Assembly: GCA_900149785.2 (NCBI GenBank)
Contig: FSSI02000014.1
Location: 27,271-91,270 of the forward strand
Direction: 5' to 3'
Source of the DNA: Sodalinema lacuna_A
Lineage (GTDB): Bacteria; Cyanobacteriota; Cyanobacteriia; Cyanobacteriales; Geitlerinemataceae
DNA: 64,000 nucleotides
Every line of letters begins with the position of its first letter. Position 1 is the first letter of the stretch. The notes under the pieces were generated by a model that was given only the letters and a program-made list of their open reading frames with translations, did no database searches and was not told the origin of the DNA. The position numbers were made by a program, and so were the translations under genes. This document shows, one piece after another, positions 14,769-23,819 of this stretch.

Positions 14769-16406
14769 CTAATCCAGAGCCTGATAAAACGCCATATTTT
14801 CCGACTCATACCGCGATCGCCAATCCTCCCAAGCCGCCTCAGCCTCCGGTTCACCGACTTGTCCTTTCCCCAGCAGAATCACCCCATCACGCCAATCCAA
14901 AATCCCATACTCCCCACTCTCCGTCAGACGTTGCAACTTGGGAACCATCACCGCTAAACGAGCGCGATCATGTCGGAACGCCACCTGATAGGTTTGCAAA
15001 CGCCACAAATCCACCAGAATATAGTCCATCCGCTCGACAACCCCCGCATCCGTCAACAACTCCATCTGGGGAAAGCGCAAAATCTCCCGACGACTGGACA
15101 AATGGGGAATAATATAAGTCGTCGCCGCCACACTGGCCTCGTCGGGAACCTGGGCCAGCAGGGGATAGATGGACCGAGCGTGACTCCATTGGCGAGTGAT
15201 GGGAACATGAACCCAGGGGTCAATGGAATCGGGAATCAGAAACGATAAACTGCGGTTGGGGTTTCCGCCAATGGTTACCATCACCGAGAGGGTTAGACAG
15301 AAGATCCAAAAGCGGCGAATGTTGGGGGTTTTGAACACCTGCGGACGCACAGACCACCAGAGAATCGCCCCATAACAGAGTCCCGGAACCACCGTCATCG
15401 CATAGCGGATATTGATGGCTAAAACCGACTGTCCTTGCGCCACAAATAGCTTAAAGAGCGGAAAACCGGCGATCGCCCAGGCTCCCCCCGACGCCGCCGG
15501 AACAAAGGCAAAGGGAAGCCACTGTCCTAATAAATAACTCATGGTGCGGCCAAAAGGGGTAAAAATCTGCCCAATCAAATGCAACGGCTGACTCAGCATC
15601 CCCCAGAGAATCTCTAAGGTGGTTGCACTGTCTCCCTCAGCATATTGTCCGAAGCGTTCCATCATAAAGCGTTCGGAAATATCCTCGGAAAATAAGGGCA
15701 TAATCACATTAGTCAACCCCACGATATAGCCAAATCCCAGCAAACAGACCACCGCTCCTCGCGCCGGGAAGCGACGACTCAGCAGCATATAGGCCCCCAC
15801 CCCAAACAGGCCAATTCCTGCATCTTCACGAACCAGCAGGATGGCGATCGCCACCGCCCAAAACAGCCCCCACCAGCGTTTCTCCATCGCCAACAGCAGG
15901 GTGAAGGTAAACAGGGGAATCTGACAGATATCATGGAAATTCGCCCAAGTCGGCCCCAAAACCGCATTGGCGCAATAAAAACTGAGGGTAATAAAGGCTG
16001 CAATGGGGGATTCGAGGTGTTGTCGCGCTAGAACATAGAGAACCAATCCCGCTGCGGTGACAAGAATGACTTGTAACACCGTTAGCGTCACCGGGGAGGG
16101 AAAGAGACTGTAAATGGGAAGCCAAAACAGGAGCGCCGGAGTGAAATGTTGTCCCAGGCGTTGGTAGAACACCGTCGGGAACTCGCCCTGGTGGACGACA
16201 TTGGTGGATAAGGCCGAGGAGAGGGAACTCTGGAAAAACCGTCCGTGACTGTTATTCCAGAACACTTGGTTAAAAATTCCCTGGTCGTAAGAGGCGTAGA
16301 ATGTGTAGTAGCGATGCAGTGTAATGGTGAGACTCACCAGGAAAAACACCATCGCCGCTGCGATCGCGACCCGAAACCAAGGATTTTTGAGTGACGTGAC
16401 TCCCAT
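14769..16406 (-). CDS. DUF2079 integral membrane protein
   Basis: 545 residues with about ten hydrophobic helices, starting with VAIAAAMVFFLVSLTITL near the N-terminus. The motif HRYYTFYASYDQGIFNQVFW followed by HFTPALLFWLPIY is typical of DUF2079, a family of polytopic membrane proteins distantly related to GT-C-type glycosyltransferases. The acidic pair near VREDAG and the first-loop Asp of YDQGIF would be candidate catalytic residues by analogy with GT-C enzymes, but no reaction has been assigned. The hydrophilic C-terminus (about residues 400-545) lies outside the helices. It converges with xisI, 30 bp away. Confidence 0.85.
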   Translation of the reverse strand: MGVTSLKNPWFRVAIAAAMVFFLVSLTITLHRYYTFYASYDQGIFNQVFWNNSHGRFFQSSLSSALSTNVVHQGEFPTVFYQRLGQHFTPALLFWLPIYSLFPSPVTLTVLQVILVTAAGLVLYVLARQHLESPIAAFITLSFYCANAVLGPTWANFHDICQIPLFTFTLLLAMEKRWWGLFWAVAIAILLVREDAGIGLFGVGAYMLLSRRFPARGAVVCLLGFGYIVGLTNVIMPLFSEDISERFMMERFGQYAEGDSATTLEILWGMLSQPLHLIGQIFTPFGRTMSYLLGQWLPFAFVPAASGGAWAIAGFPLFKLFVAQGQSVLAINIRYAMTVVPGLCYGAILWWSVRPQVFKTPNIRRFWIFCLTLSVMVTIGGNPNRSLSFLIPDSIDPWVHVPITRQWSHARSIYPLLAQVPDEASVAATTYIIPHLSSRREILRFPQMELLTDAGVVERMDYILVDLWRLQTYQVAFRHDRARLAVMVPKLQRLTESGEYGILDWRDGVILLGKGQVGEPEAEAAWEDWRSRYESENMAFYQALD

Positions 16407-16606
16407 TGCGCTTTTTCTAAATATGAGTGGCTAGACCTAAGGAGGGATAGAGAGCGCGTTTAGGGCGATCGCTCCCAACCCTGGCTCAAAAAATTATCCC
16501 CCAGTTGTGATCCCGGTTGGCCCTGAAATCTAAAGAAGATATTAAAGTAGAAGGGATATGCGTCAAAACTAAGCTAAGCCTCTCAATCCACTGTCCCCCC
16601 ACCCTG

Positions 16607-17815
16607 ATGTCACCAACCTATGCTGATGCAGCAAGAGATGACATGGTAGCATCTCCTAACTTCAACACCTATCCCAACGCAGTCTTACAACTGCTTCTGT
16701 TCGTCGATCGCCGTTCGAGTTCCCAGGAAGAACTCAAGCGCATTCGCGGCTACCTCGACACCGTAAAAGCCGATGGCAATTTTGCCCTAGAGGTGATTGA
16801 CGTCAGTGAACAGCCTTATCTGGCAGAACATTTTAAACTCATTGCCACACCAACGCTGATCAAAGTTCATCCCGAACCGCGCCACAGTCTGACCGGCAGT
16901 AACCTGGTGTCTCAATTGGACCATTGCTGGGGGAAATGGCAACAGTCGGCCCATGAGTATAGCGATCGCTGTCCCACAACCATTCATGACGGCCAGGGTT
17001 CCGTCAACTCCTGTTTTCCCTCCATCGCCACCTCCTCAGAAATTATCCAACTCTCCGACGAAGTCTTCCGCCTCAAACAAGAAAAAGAGGAACTGCAAGA
17101 ACAACTACGGTTCAAAGATCGCCTCATTTCCATGTTGGCCCATGACCTCCGTAACCCCCTCACCTCCACCTCCATCGCCCTCGAAACCCTCGAAACCCTC
17201 AGCCGTCCCGACAACGCCGACAAACTCGAAGCCAACCCCAACCTAACCGATCGCCTGCTACAACACGCCCGCACCCAAACCCGGCAAATCGAACAGATGA
17301 TCTTCGATGTCCTCGAAAGCGCCCGCAGTCAAGATGGCTATCTCTCGATTGTGCCGCAACAGATTAACCTGGCCGAACTCTGCCAAGATGCCCTCGATCG
17401 CCAATGGGAGAACTTCGAGACACGCGGCTTAACGGTGCAAACTGACTTACCCCAAGACTTACCCGACGCTCACGCTGACGCCAACCGGGTACGACAAGTC
17501 CTCATGAACCTCCTCGACAACGCCGCCAAATACACCCCAGAAGGGGGGACTATTTCCCTGGCCTTACTCCATCGCACGGCCCAGAAAATCCAAGTTAGCA
17601 TCAGCGACACCGGCCCCGGCATCCCCTTTGACAAACAACAGCGAATTTTTGACGATCGCGTGCGCCTCGAACGGGATGAACAAACCGATGGCTATGGCCT
17701 GGGGTTATCGCTTTGTATGCGGGTAGTGCGATCGCACTACGGTCATATCTGGGTTGACTCCCAACCGGGACAGGGTAGCACTTTTCACTTCACCCTGCCC
17801 GTCTATCGCCCCTAG
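16607..17815 (+). CDS. sasA: Circadian clock-output histidine kinase SasA
   Basis: 402 residues from the ATG at 16607; the frame continues upstream to a GTG-like start at 16517, and an internal ATG at 16643 is also possible. The N-terminal 100 residues form a KaiB-like thioredoxin-fold domain (LQLLLFVDRRSSSQEEL, EVIDVSEQPYLAEHFKLIAT PTLIKV), through which SasA binds KaiC. A coiled linker leads to the histidine-kinase part: H box MLAHDLRNPLTS (phospho-accepting His near residue 179), N box NLLDNAAKYTPEGG, G1 DTGPGIP and G2 GYGLGLS. SasA phosphorylates RpaA to drive circadian gene expression. The stop codon overlaps the convergent speE by 4 bp. Confidence 0.93.
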   Translation: MSPTYADAARDDMVASPNFNTYPNAVLQLLLFVDRRSSSQEELKRIRGYLDTVKADGNFALEVIDVSEQPYLAEHFKLIATPTLIKVHPEPRHSLTGSNLVSQLDHCWGKWQQSAHEYSDRCPTTIHDGQGSVNSCFPSIATSSEIIQLSDEVFRLKQEKEELQEQLRFKDRLISMLAHDLRNPLTSTSIALETLETLSRPDNADKLEANPNLTDRLLQHARTQTRQIEQMIFDVLESARSQDGYLSIVPQQINLAELCQDALDRQWENFETRGLTVQTDLPQDLPDAHADANRVRQVLMNLLDNAAKYTPEGGTISLALLHRTAQKIQVSISDTGPGIPFDKQQRIFDDRVRLERDEQTDGYGLGLSLCMRVVRSHYGHIWVDSQPGQGSTFHFTLPVYRP

Positions 17816-18756
17816 GCCTGGCCTTTAACAACCCCTTTACCAAAGAACTTAGGCGGTTGGGCCTTCGTATAGACTTCCGTCTCTTGTTCAATCGCCTGAC
17901 GCAGATGCAGCGGCAGAGAACTCAGGCCCAGCCAGGTAATCCCATCAAACATCCGCAGGCCCCCCGTTGTTTTTTCAGCCAGGCGGCGATCGATCTCCTC
18001 AGCAGAGGCGTTAAACCCCTCCTGAGACGCCAACGCAAAGCCCCAAGGAGAGGCATAGGTGGGAACATGAGAATGATAGGATTGCACCTGAGGAAAAATA
18101 TCCTTCAGGGTATTGACAATTCGCGCATGAAGCTGTAGTTCTTCCGGTGCAACCGGTCCCGCCTGAACCACAAACTGGCCCTGGGGGGAGAGAACATCGC
18201 GAATCTGTTGAAAATACTCCTTCGTAAACAATTGGAACGAGGGGCCTTCCTCAATTGGGTCTGAGAGGTCCGAAATCACCACATCCCACTGCACCTGAGT
18301 CTCATCGAGATATTGCAGCGCATCCCCAATCACCAATTCAGCGCGGGGGTCATCAAACGAGTTTTGGTGCATTTCCGGCAGATGTTGCCGACAGGCCGCC
18401 ACCACATCCCCATCAATATCCACCATCACCGCCTGTTCCACCGTCGTCCAGCGCAACACTTCCCGCAGGGTGGCCCCTTCCCCGCCACCCAGAATCAGCA
18501 CCTTGCGGGGAGTCCCGTGGGCCAAACAAGCCGGGTGAACCAGAGGTTCATGATAGAGAAATTCATCCCCAGTACAAGATTGCCATTTTCCATCGAGAAC
18601 CAGGGCTTTTCCGTAGGCCCCGGTTTCGACAATGTGCATCTCTTGATATTGGGTCTGTTGGAATGCTAAGAGTTTCGTCACCCCATGGATGTAGATATCC
18701 CAGGGGGTAATATACTCGGTAATCCAGAGGTCAGCTTTAACGTCACTACCTGCCAT
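17812..18756 (-). CDS. speE: Polyamine aminopropyltransferase (spermidine synthase)
   Basis: 314 residues. It transfers the aminopropyl group of decarboxylated S-adenosylmethionine to putrescine. The start (WITEYITPWDIYIHGVTKLL) and YQEMHIVETGAYGKALVLDG fit the family; the nucleotide-binding loop ILGGGEGATLREVL covers residues 88-101, followed by MVDIDGDVV and the catalytic-region VISDLSDPIEEGPSFQLF. It is somewhat longer than bacterial SpeE (about 280-290), as usual in cyanobacteria. It converges with sasA, overlapping its end by 4 bp, so the two may influence each other's expression. The gene stands alone as a transcription unit. Confidence 0.92.
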   Translation of the reverse strand: MAGSDVKADLWITEYITPWDIYIHGVTKLLAFQQTQYQEMHIVETGAYGKALVLDGKWQSCTGDEFLYHEPLVHPACLAHGTPRKVLILGGGEGATLREVLRWTTVEQAVMVDIDGDVVAACRQHLPEMHQNSFDDPRAELVIGDALQYLDETQVQWDVVISDLSDPIEEGPSFQLFTKEYFQQIRDVLSPQGQFVVQAGPVAPEELQLHARIVNTLKDIFPQVQSYHSHVPTYASPWGFALASQEGFNASAEEIDRRLAEKTTGGLRMFDGITWLGLSSLPLHLRQAIEQETEVYTKAQPPKFFGKGVVKGQA

Positions 18757-18962
18757 ATTGATTGACTCGTCCTCGCCGTAGGTTGCGAAATTTGCAGACG
18801 TATCAGTCTATCATGGTTTTTCCCAAGGCGTGAAGCGTTTGGCTGTGAGTCAATTGAGTCTGGTTCTTCATTATGTTACGTTAATGGGTGAACAAGCTCC
18901 TTAAGCTGTCCTTGCCCATGGCATTCAGGTCGTTTTTTGCCTCAGAGCAGACCCGCCAAACA

Positions 18963-19841
18963 ATGATGAGTTCTAACTATTACCAAGATGGAGAGCATAC
19001 CATTATCCATGGGGACTCCTTAGAAGTTTTGCGCCATCACATCGACGATGAATCCGTTGATCTCGTCTTCCTAGATCCACCCTACAACATTGGCAAAAAA
19101 TTTTCAGAGTTTCAGGACAAATGGAACTCAGAAGAGCAGTATTTAAACTGGATATATCCAGTCATTGATGAATGTATCCGGGTCCTGAAGCCTCAAGGGA
19201 CGTTATATCTGATGGCTAGTACCCAAGCGATGCCTTATTTGGATATTTTTATTCGAGCAAAAATGGCAATCTTGAGTCGAGTTATCTGGCATTATGATAG
19301 TTCTGGATTACAAGCTAAAAAGTATTTTGGGTCTCTCTATGAGCCAATTTTGCATTGTGTCAAAAACCCTAAAAATTATGTGTTTAACTCCGACTCTATA
19401 AAAATCGAGGCGAAAACGGGAGCAAAACGCAAATTAATTGATTATAGGAAAGCCGTTCCGACTCAGTATAGTTCAACAAAAGTTCCAGGAAATGTCTGGT
19501 ATTTTCCTCGTGTTCGCTATCGAATGGCAGAATATGAAAACCATCCTTCACAAAAACCGGAAGCATTGCTTAATCGTATGATTTTGGCAAGTAGTCATGA
19601 GGGAGGTCTAATTTTAGATCCATTTGCAGGGACATTTACCTGTGGTGCCGTGGCGAAGCAATTAGGAAGACTCTCGATTAGTATTGAGTCACAAGATGCC
19701 TATGTTGATATTGGGTTAAGACGAGTTTTTGGCTGGAGTGAGTATAAGGGTAAAATACTATCCCCGCCCGCTAAAAATTATCAGCCTAAACCCAAAAAGA
19801 CTAACAACAACTCCGAGTTTATTCAGGGGAGCCTTTTCTAA
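18963..19841 (+). CDS. Adenine-specific DNA methyltransferase, YhdJ-like (RM modification subunit)
   Basis: 292 residues from the ATG pair at 18963/18966; the frame reaches back to a GTG at 18888 but the extra residues look unrelated. It is a beta-class amino-methyltransferase: catalytic DPPYNIGKKF near the start and the SAM-binding DPFAGTFTCGAVA near the end, where most relatives have DPFAGS. Long stretches (WHYDSSGLQAKKYFGSLYEP, EAKTGAKRKLIDYRK, VPGNVW) resemble E. coli YhdJ, which methylates adenine in ATGCAT. Its TAATG junction with the next gene marks a tight two-gene unit. Base composition is clearly more AT-rich than the neighbouring sasA, speE and ligA, pointing to horizontal gain. 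Confidence 0.88.
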   Translation: MMSSNYYQDGEHTIIHGDSLEVLRHHIDDESVDLVFLDPPYNIGKKFSEFQDKWNSEEQYLNWIYPVIDECIRVLKPQGTLYLMASTQAMPYLDIFIRAKMAILSRVIWHYDSSGLQAKKYFGSLYEPILHCVKNPKNYVFNSDSIKIEAKTGAKRKLIDYRKAVPTQYSSTKVPGNVWYFPRVRYRMAEYENHPSQKPEALLNRMILASSHEGGLILDPFAGTFTCGAVAKQLGRLSISIESQDAYVDIGLRRVFGWSEYKGKILSPPAKNYQPKPKKTNNNSEFIQGSLF

Positions 19842-20944
19842 TGTCTATTATCGAACATGGTTTCACTTCAAAAATTTTGCAGATGTTGGAGTTTCATTTC
19901 CCAAATCGAGGAAAAGCGATTTTTCAGTATAGTGAACTCCTCCAGTATCTAAATATAAAAACAAGAGCCGCAAATAAAGGTTCAAAGTCACGAGCTAGTT
20001 TTGGCAATATTTATGCAATTTATGTTTTGATTGAAGACTATCTAAATCATGAATTTCAGCTCAAAAATACCTACCCAGCCTATGAAGGAGTGCAGTATAG
20101 TGATTTGATGCGCCGACAGAGACAACTTCCCTTCGGAAGCAAGCTACAAAATCATGCTTTGAATCATCGGCTCAATCAAGAGTTTAAACGATATTTCCCC
20201 ACATCCCCGTTTACGCCAATTTTAAGAGATAAGGAAACCCGTCGATATTGGTTTAATGAAAGATTGCTGAAGTTCAAGGTTAATACATCTGATGTCAATA
20301 TTGCTGAATCTGTTAAAGAAATTATTGAAGCTTATATAGAAATTCGTCAAGATTCCTTTAATAAATTCCTAGAGGATTGCCAAAAAATTATTAAAATCCC
20401 CCAAACTGATATTTCAGAAGCGGCTAACTTTATCCAAAATTTGCTTGAACCTAACGTTGATGCCAGGATTTTTAAAATTGTGAGCTATGCTATTTTGAAA
20501 GAGTATTATGCAGACCAAGTAATCTATTGGAGTTGGTCACTCGATGCCATTTCCCCTGAATCGCTACAGTTATATAAAACTGGTCGAACGAATGCCAATG
20601 ACGGTGGAATAGATTTTGTGATGAAACCACTCGGAAAATTTTTCCAAGTGACGGAGACAATTGATATTGATAAATTCTTTTTGGATATTGATAAAGTTCA
20701 AAGATTCCCGATTACATTTGTTGTAAAAACTCATGAATCCATCGATAGAGTGATGGAAATCATAAAGAAAAAAGCAACAGAAAAATACAGCATCACCCAA
20801 ATTGTCGAACGCTATATGGGCGCGGTAGAAGAAGTGATTAATATACCTATATTAATGGACTATCTTCAGGCCTTGCTCGACAACAACAAAGGAGCAAGAG
20901 TAATTCAAGAGATAGAGTCACAAAGTCGTCTGGAGTTTGATTGA
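19841..20944 (+). CDS. Type II restriction endonuclease, possibly ApaLI-like
   Basis: 367 residues, start overlapping the methyltransferase stop (TAATG). The N-terminal half is helical and basic. The C-terminal half has NDGGIDFVMKPLGKFFQVTE, a GGID...QVTE arrangement like the PD-(D/E)XK nuclease core, with Thr-Glu where Lys is usual; the surrounding text recalls the ApaLI-type family (GTGCAC). That would agree with a YhdJ-like methyltransferase, since ATGCAT and GTGCAC share the TGCA core. The specificity is therefore a guess; the endonuclease role follows mainly from the coupling with a solitary methyltransferase and the shared AT-rich composition. It protects against foreign DNA. Confidence 0.7.
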   Translation: MSIIEHGFTSKILQMLEFHFPNRGKAIFQYSELLQYLNIKTRAANKGSKSRASFGNIYAIYVLIEDYLNHEFQLKNTYPAYEGVQYSDLMRRQRQLPFGSKLQNHALNHRLNQEFKRYFPTSPFTPILRDKETRRYWFNERLLKFKVNTSDVNIAESVKEIIEAYIEIRQDSFNKFLEDCQKIIKIPQTDISEAANFIQNLLEPNVDARIFKIVSYAILKEYYADQVIYWSWSLDAISPESLQLYKTGRTNANDGGIDFVMKPLGKFFQVTETIDIDKFFLDIDKVQRFPITFVVKTHESIDRVMEIIKKKATEKYSITQIVERYMGAVEEVINIPILMDYLQALLDNNKGARVIQEIESQSRLEFD

Positions 20945-21278
20945 GACCGTTTAAATTCTTAACGCAATGAAGTTCCCACCTCTTAAGATAAAGGAGACGA
21001 CATCTGTATCGAGCAGGATAAGACTCATGGATTCTGGCTAAGTTACTGGCTAAGTTACGTTTTGTCGCTGCTGTTGCAGGTCGGGTGTTTCCTCTCGACC
21101 CAAGCGTCTGTACCTCGCCAGTCTGGGACTTACTAGATCATTAAGACGTACAGCGGCTGACGTAGACACGTCTTGCGGCTAACTGAGATGATAGAGACAT
21201 ACGCGATCGCCTCGCGTTATAGTATAGCAATCGAAGATTGGCTTAGGACACTCTGAGTTAGGAAAGAATCCCCGACCT

Positions 21279-21541
21279 CTTGCCTCTTGCCTTCCCCTCT
21301 TGCCTCTTGCCTCTTACCTCTTGCCTCTTACCTCTTGCCATCCCCTCCTGGGAGGGGTTAGGGGTGGGTTATGCCTCTTGCCTCTTGCCTNNNNNNNNNN
21401 NNNNNNNNNNNNNNNNNNNNNNNNNNNNNNNNNNNNNNNNNNNNNAGGGGTGGGTTATGCCTCTTGCCTCTTGCCTCTTGCCTCTTGCCATCCCCTCCTG
21501 GGAGGGGTTAGGGGTGGGTTATGCCTCTTGCCTCTTGCCTT
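21279..21541. repeat. Heptamer array (CCTCTTG)n with CCCCTCCTGGGAGGGG modules
   Basis: Reverse-complement counterpart of the array at 1051-1190: runs of TTGCCTC separated by ATCCCCTCCTGGGAGGGG and GGGTGGGTTATGCC. At least two such modules flank the N run, and their near identity probably caused the assembly to fail here. Confidence 0.85.
21391..21445. other. Assembly gap (55 N)
   Basis: Run of 55 undetermined bases inside the heptamer array. The true length may differ because the two sides are near-identical repeats. Confidence 0.99.
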
Positions 21542-21645
21542 CTTATCCCCTATTTTTTGTACGATTCAGACCAACTTTTGCTATATCAATTCGACTCATA
21601 ACTGACATCTCCTTGTTTGAGCCAGCCTTTCTGTGAACTCTCTGA

Positions 21646-23697
21646 ATGACGATGAGCCAACCCAGTCGCCAACTCCAAACCCAGACTCAGAAACTCCGCC
21701 AACAGTTGCAAGAGGCGGCCCATGCCTATTATGTCCTGGATGCTCCCATTATGGAAGATGAGGTGTACGATCGCCTCTACCGAGAACTCCAAGCCATTGA
21801 ACAGGAGTATCCGCAACTTATCTCCCCCGATAGCCCCACCCAGCGCGTCGGGGATAAACCGTCAGCCCAATTCCAGTCAGTTCGTCACAATATCCCCCTC
21901 TATAGCCTCGATAACGCCTTTACGATCGCAGAATTTGCCAAATGGCAAGATCGCTGGCAAAACTTGCTCGATGAGGCGATCCAACCTGAGTATATCTGTG
22001 AACTGAAAATTGATGGATCTGCCCTGGCCCTAACGTACGAAGATGGCCTGCTAACGCGAGGAGTCACCCGAGGCGACGGAGAAACTGGGGAAGACATCAC
22101 CCCCAATGTGAAAACCATTCACTCGATTCCCCTGAGACTCCGGGGTGAGACGATTCCGCCCCAGGTGGAGGTGCGGGGGGAAGCCTTCCTCCCCCTAGAG
22201 ACGTTTGAACGTCTCAACGCCGAACGTCAGCAGAACCAGGAACCGCTGTTGGCGAATCCTCGCAACGCAGCGGCGGGAACCCTGCGACAACTCGATCCTC
22301 AAATCGTCGCCCAACGGCAGCTTCAGTTTTTCGCGTATACCCTTTATATCCCCAGTGACGAGGGCGATCGCCCCTTCCCCACTCACCAAGAGGCCCTGCA
22401 ACGGCTGCAAGACTTGGGCTTTCAGGTCAATCCTCATCGCCAAGTCGCTCATAGTCTTGAGGAGATTCAGGCCTATTATGAGCGTTGGGAACAAGACCGG
22501 CGAGATCTGCCCTATCTCACCGATGGCGTGGTGGTGAAACTTAATGAGATTAGCCTGCAACATCGTCTCGGTTTCACGCAGAAAGCCCCCCGCTGGGCGA
22601 TCGCCCTCAAGTATCCCGCCGAAGAAGTCCCGACAACGGTTGCATCCGTCAGCTTCCAAGTGGGGCGTACGGGGGCTGTCACCCCGGTGGCTAACCTGAA
22701 CCCGGTCCAACTGGCGGGAACCACGGTGGCGCGGGCCAGCCTTCACAACGGCGATCGCCTACGGGAATTAGACTTACATATAGGAGACACCGTGGTGGTT
22801 CGCAAAGCTGGGGAAATTATCCCCGAGGTGGTGCGAGTCCTGCCTAAATTGCGTCCAGAAGGGGCGCAAGCGGTGCAAATGCCAAATCACTGCCCCGAGT
22901 GCCAGGAAGCCCTAGTGAAGCCCCAAGACGAGGCGGTCACGCGCTGTATCAATCGCTCCTGTCCCGCTATTTTGCGGGGGGCGCTGAAGCATTGGGGAAG
23001 TCGTGGGGCCTTGGATATTGATGGCTTAGGGGAGAAACTGATCACTCAACTGTGCGATCGCCGTTTCCTGAACTCGGTCGCCGACCTCTATCGCTTACGT
23101 CCCGAGGATTTGAGCCATTTAGAGCGTCTCGGGTCTAAATCAGCTACAAAGCTCGTCGAGTCGATACAGCGCTCCAAACAACAACCCTGGTCACGAGTTC
23201 TCTATGGGTTAGGAATTCGTCACGTGGGGGCGGTGAATGCCCAAACCCTGGTGGAGCGTTTTCCCACCGTAGACGCCTTAGCCGAGGCCCGTTTAGATGA
23301 GATTGCCGAGATTAAGGGAATTGGCCCCGAAATTGCTGGAGCGATTTGTGAGTGGTTTGAGGTTCGGGCCAACCGTGACCTCATCGAACACCTGCAAGCG
23401 GTTGGCGTGACTCTAGCCGCCCAGGACTCCCCGACAAGCGTCACTCACTCAGACGCCGTCGCCGCTCAACCTTTAGCCGGCCAAACCCTCGTTCTCACGG
23501 GAACTCTACCCAATCTGACGCGCAACGAGGCCAAAACACTCATTGAACAGGCTGGGGGAAAGGTGACGGGTTCCGTCAGTTCCAAAACTAATTATGTGGT
23601 GGTGGGGGAGAATCCCGGTTCCAAACAAGCCAAAGCCGAAAAATTGGGAATCCCGCAACTCTCGGAAGCGCAGTTACGGGAATTGCTGGACTCTTAG
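21646..23697 (+). CDS. ligA: NAD-dependent DNA ligase
   Basis: 683 residues, full length for LigA. It seals nicks in replication and repair using NAD. Domains in order: Ia (with AHAYYVLDAPIMEDEVYD), adenylation domain with the nucleophile lysine in ELKIDG (Lys121), OB fold, a four-cysteine zinc finger (CPEC then CINRSC, about residues 412-435), helix-hairpin-helix repeats, and a C-terminal BRCT domain (LVLTGTLPNLTRNEA). The annotated ATG at 21646 is followed by a second ATG two codons later. It lies between the heptamer array and a TnpB element; the hairpin at 23743-23759 may serve as its terminator. Confidence 0.97.
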   Translation: MTMSQPSRQLQTQTQKLRQQLQEAAHAYYVLDAPIMEDEVYDRLYRELQAIEQEYPQLISPDSPTQRVGDKPSAQFQSVRHNIPLYSLDNAFTIAEFAKWQDRWQNLLDEAIQPEYICELKIDGSALALTYEDGLLTRGVTRGDGETGEDITPNVKTIHSIPLRLRGETIPPQVEVRGEAFLPLETFERLNAERQQNQEPLLANPRNAAAGTLRQLDPQIVAQRQLQFFAYTLYIPSDEGDRPFPTHQEALQRLQDLGFQVNPHRQVAHSLEEIQAYYERWEQDRRDLPYLTDGVVVKLNEISLQHRLGFTQKAPRWAIALKYPAEEVPTTVASVSFQVGRTGAVTPVANLNPVQLAGTTVARASLHNGDRLRELDLHIGDTVVVRKAGEIIPEVVRVLPKLRPEGAQAVQMPNHCPECQEALVKPQDEAVTRCINRSCPAILRGALKHWGSRGALDIDGLGEKLITQLCDRRFLNSVADLYRLRPEDLSHLERLGSKSATKLVESIQRSKQQPWSRVLYGLGIRHVGAVNAQTLVERFPTVDALAEARLDEIAEIKGIGPEIAGAICEWFEVRANRDLIEHLQAVGVTLAAQDSPTSVTHSDAVAAQPLAGQTLVLTGTLPNLTRNEAKTLIEQAGGKVTGSVSSKTNYVVVGENPGSKQAKAEKLGIPQLSEAQLRELLDS

Positions 23698-23742
23698 GGG
23701 GAATCTCAGGGGTCAGTTATCGAAAATTTTGGGTCTAAAACC

Positions 23743-23759
23743 CCGTCCTTCTAGGACGG
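23743..23759 (+). terminator. Hairpin after ligA (terminator and/or left end of the IS)
   Basis: CCGTCCT and AGGACGG form a perfect 7-bp stem with a three-base loop, followed by CTTTTG. The short T tract fits a terminator for ligA; the position 60 bp before tnpB equally fits the left-end hairpin of an IS605-like element. Confidence 0.5.
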
Positions 23760-23819
23760 CTTTTGACAATCCTGCTTTTTTGTGCCAAGATTGCCCGTAC
23801 AACCGATGCCAACGGTGCG

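Larger units (their letters stand above)
20945..21645. other. Intergenic region with repeats and an assembly gap
   Basis: About 700 bases between the restriction gene and ligA. The first 330 bases hold no frame worth calling and no tRNA or known RNA that I recognise. From 21279 a heptamer repeat array takes over, interrupted by the gap. The last 100 bases before ligA must carry its promoter. Confidence 0.6.

Noticed and set aside
20945..21270. Possible structured RNA or tRNA between the restriction gene and ligA
   Set aside because: No tRNA arms, no known RNA motif, and no convincing long hairpin could be found by eye.
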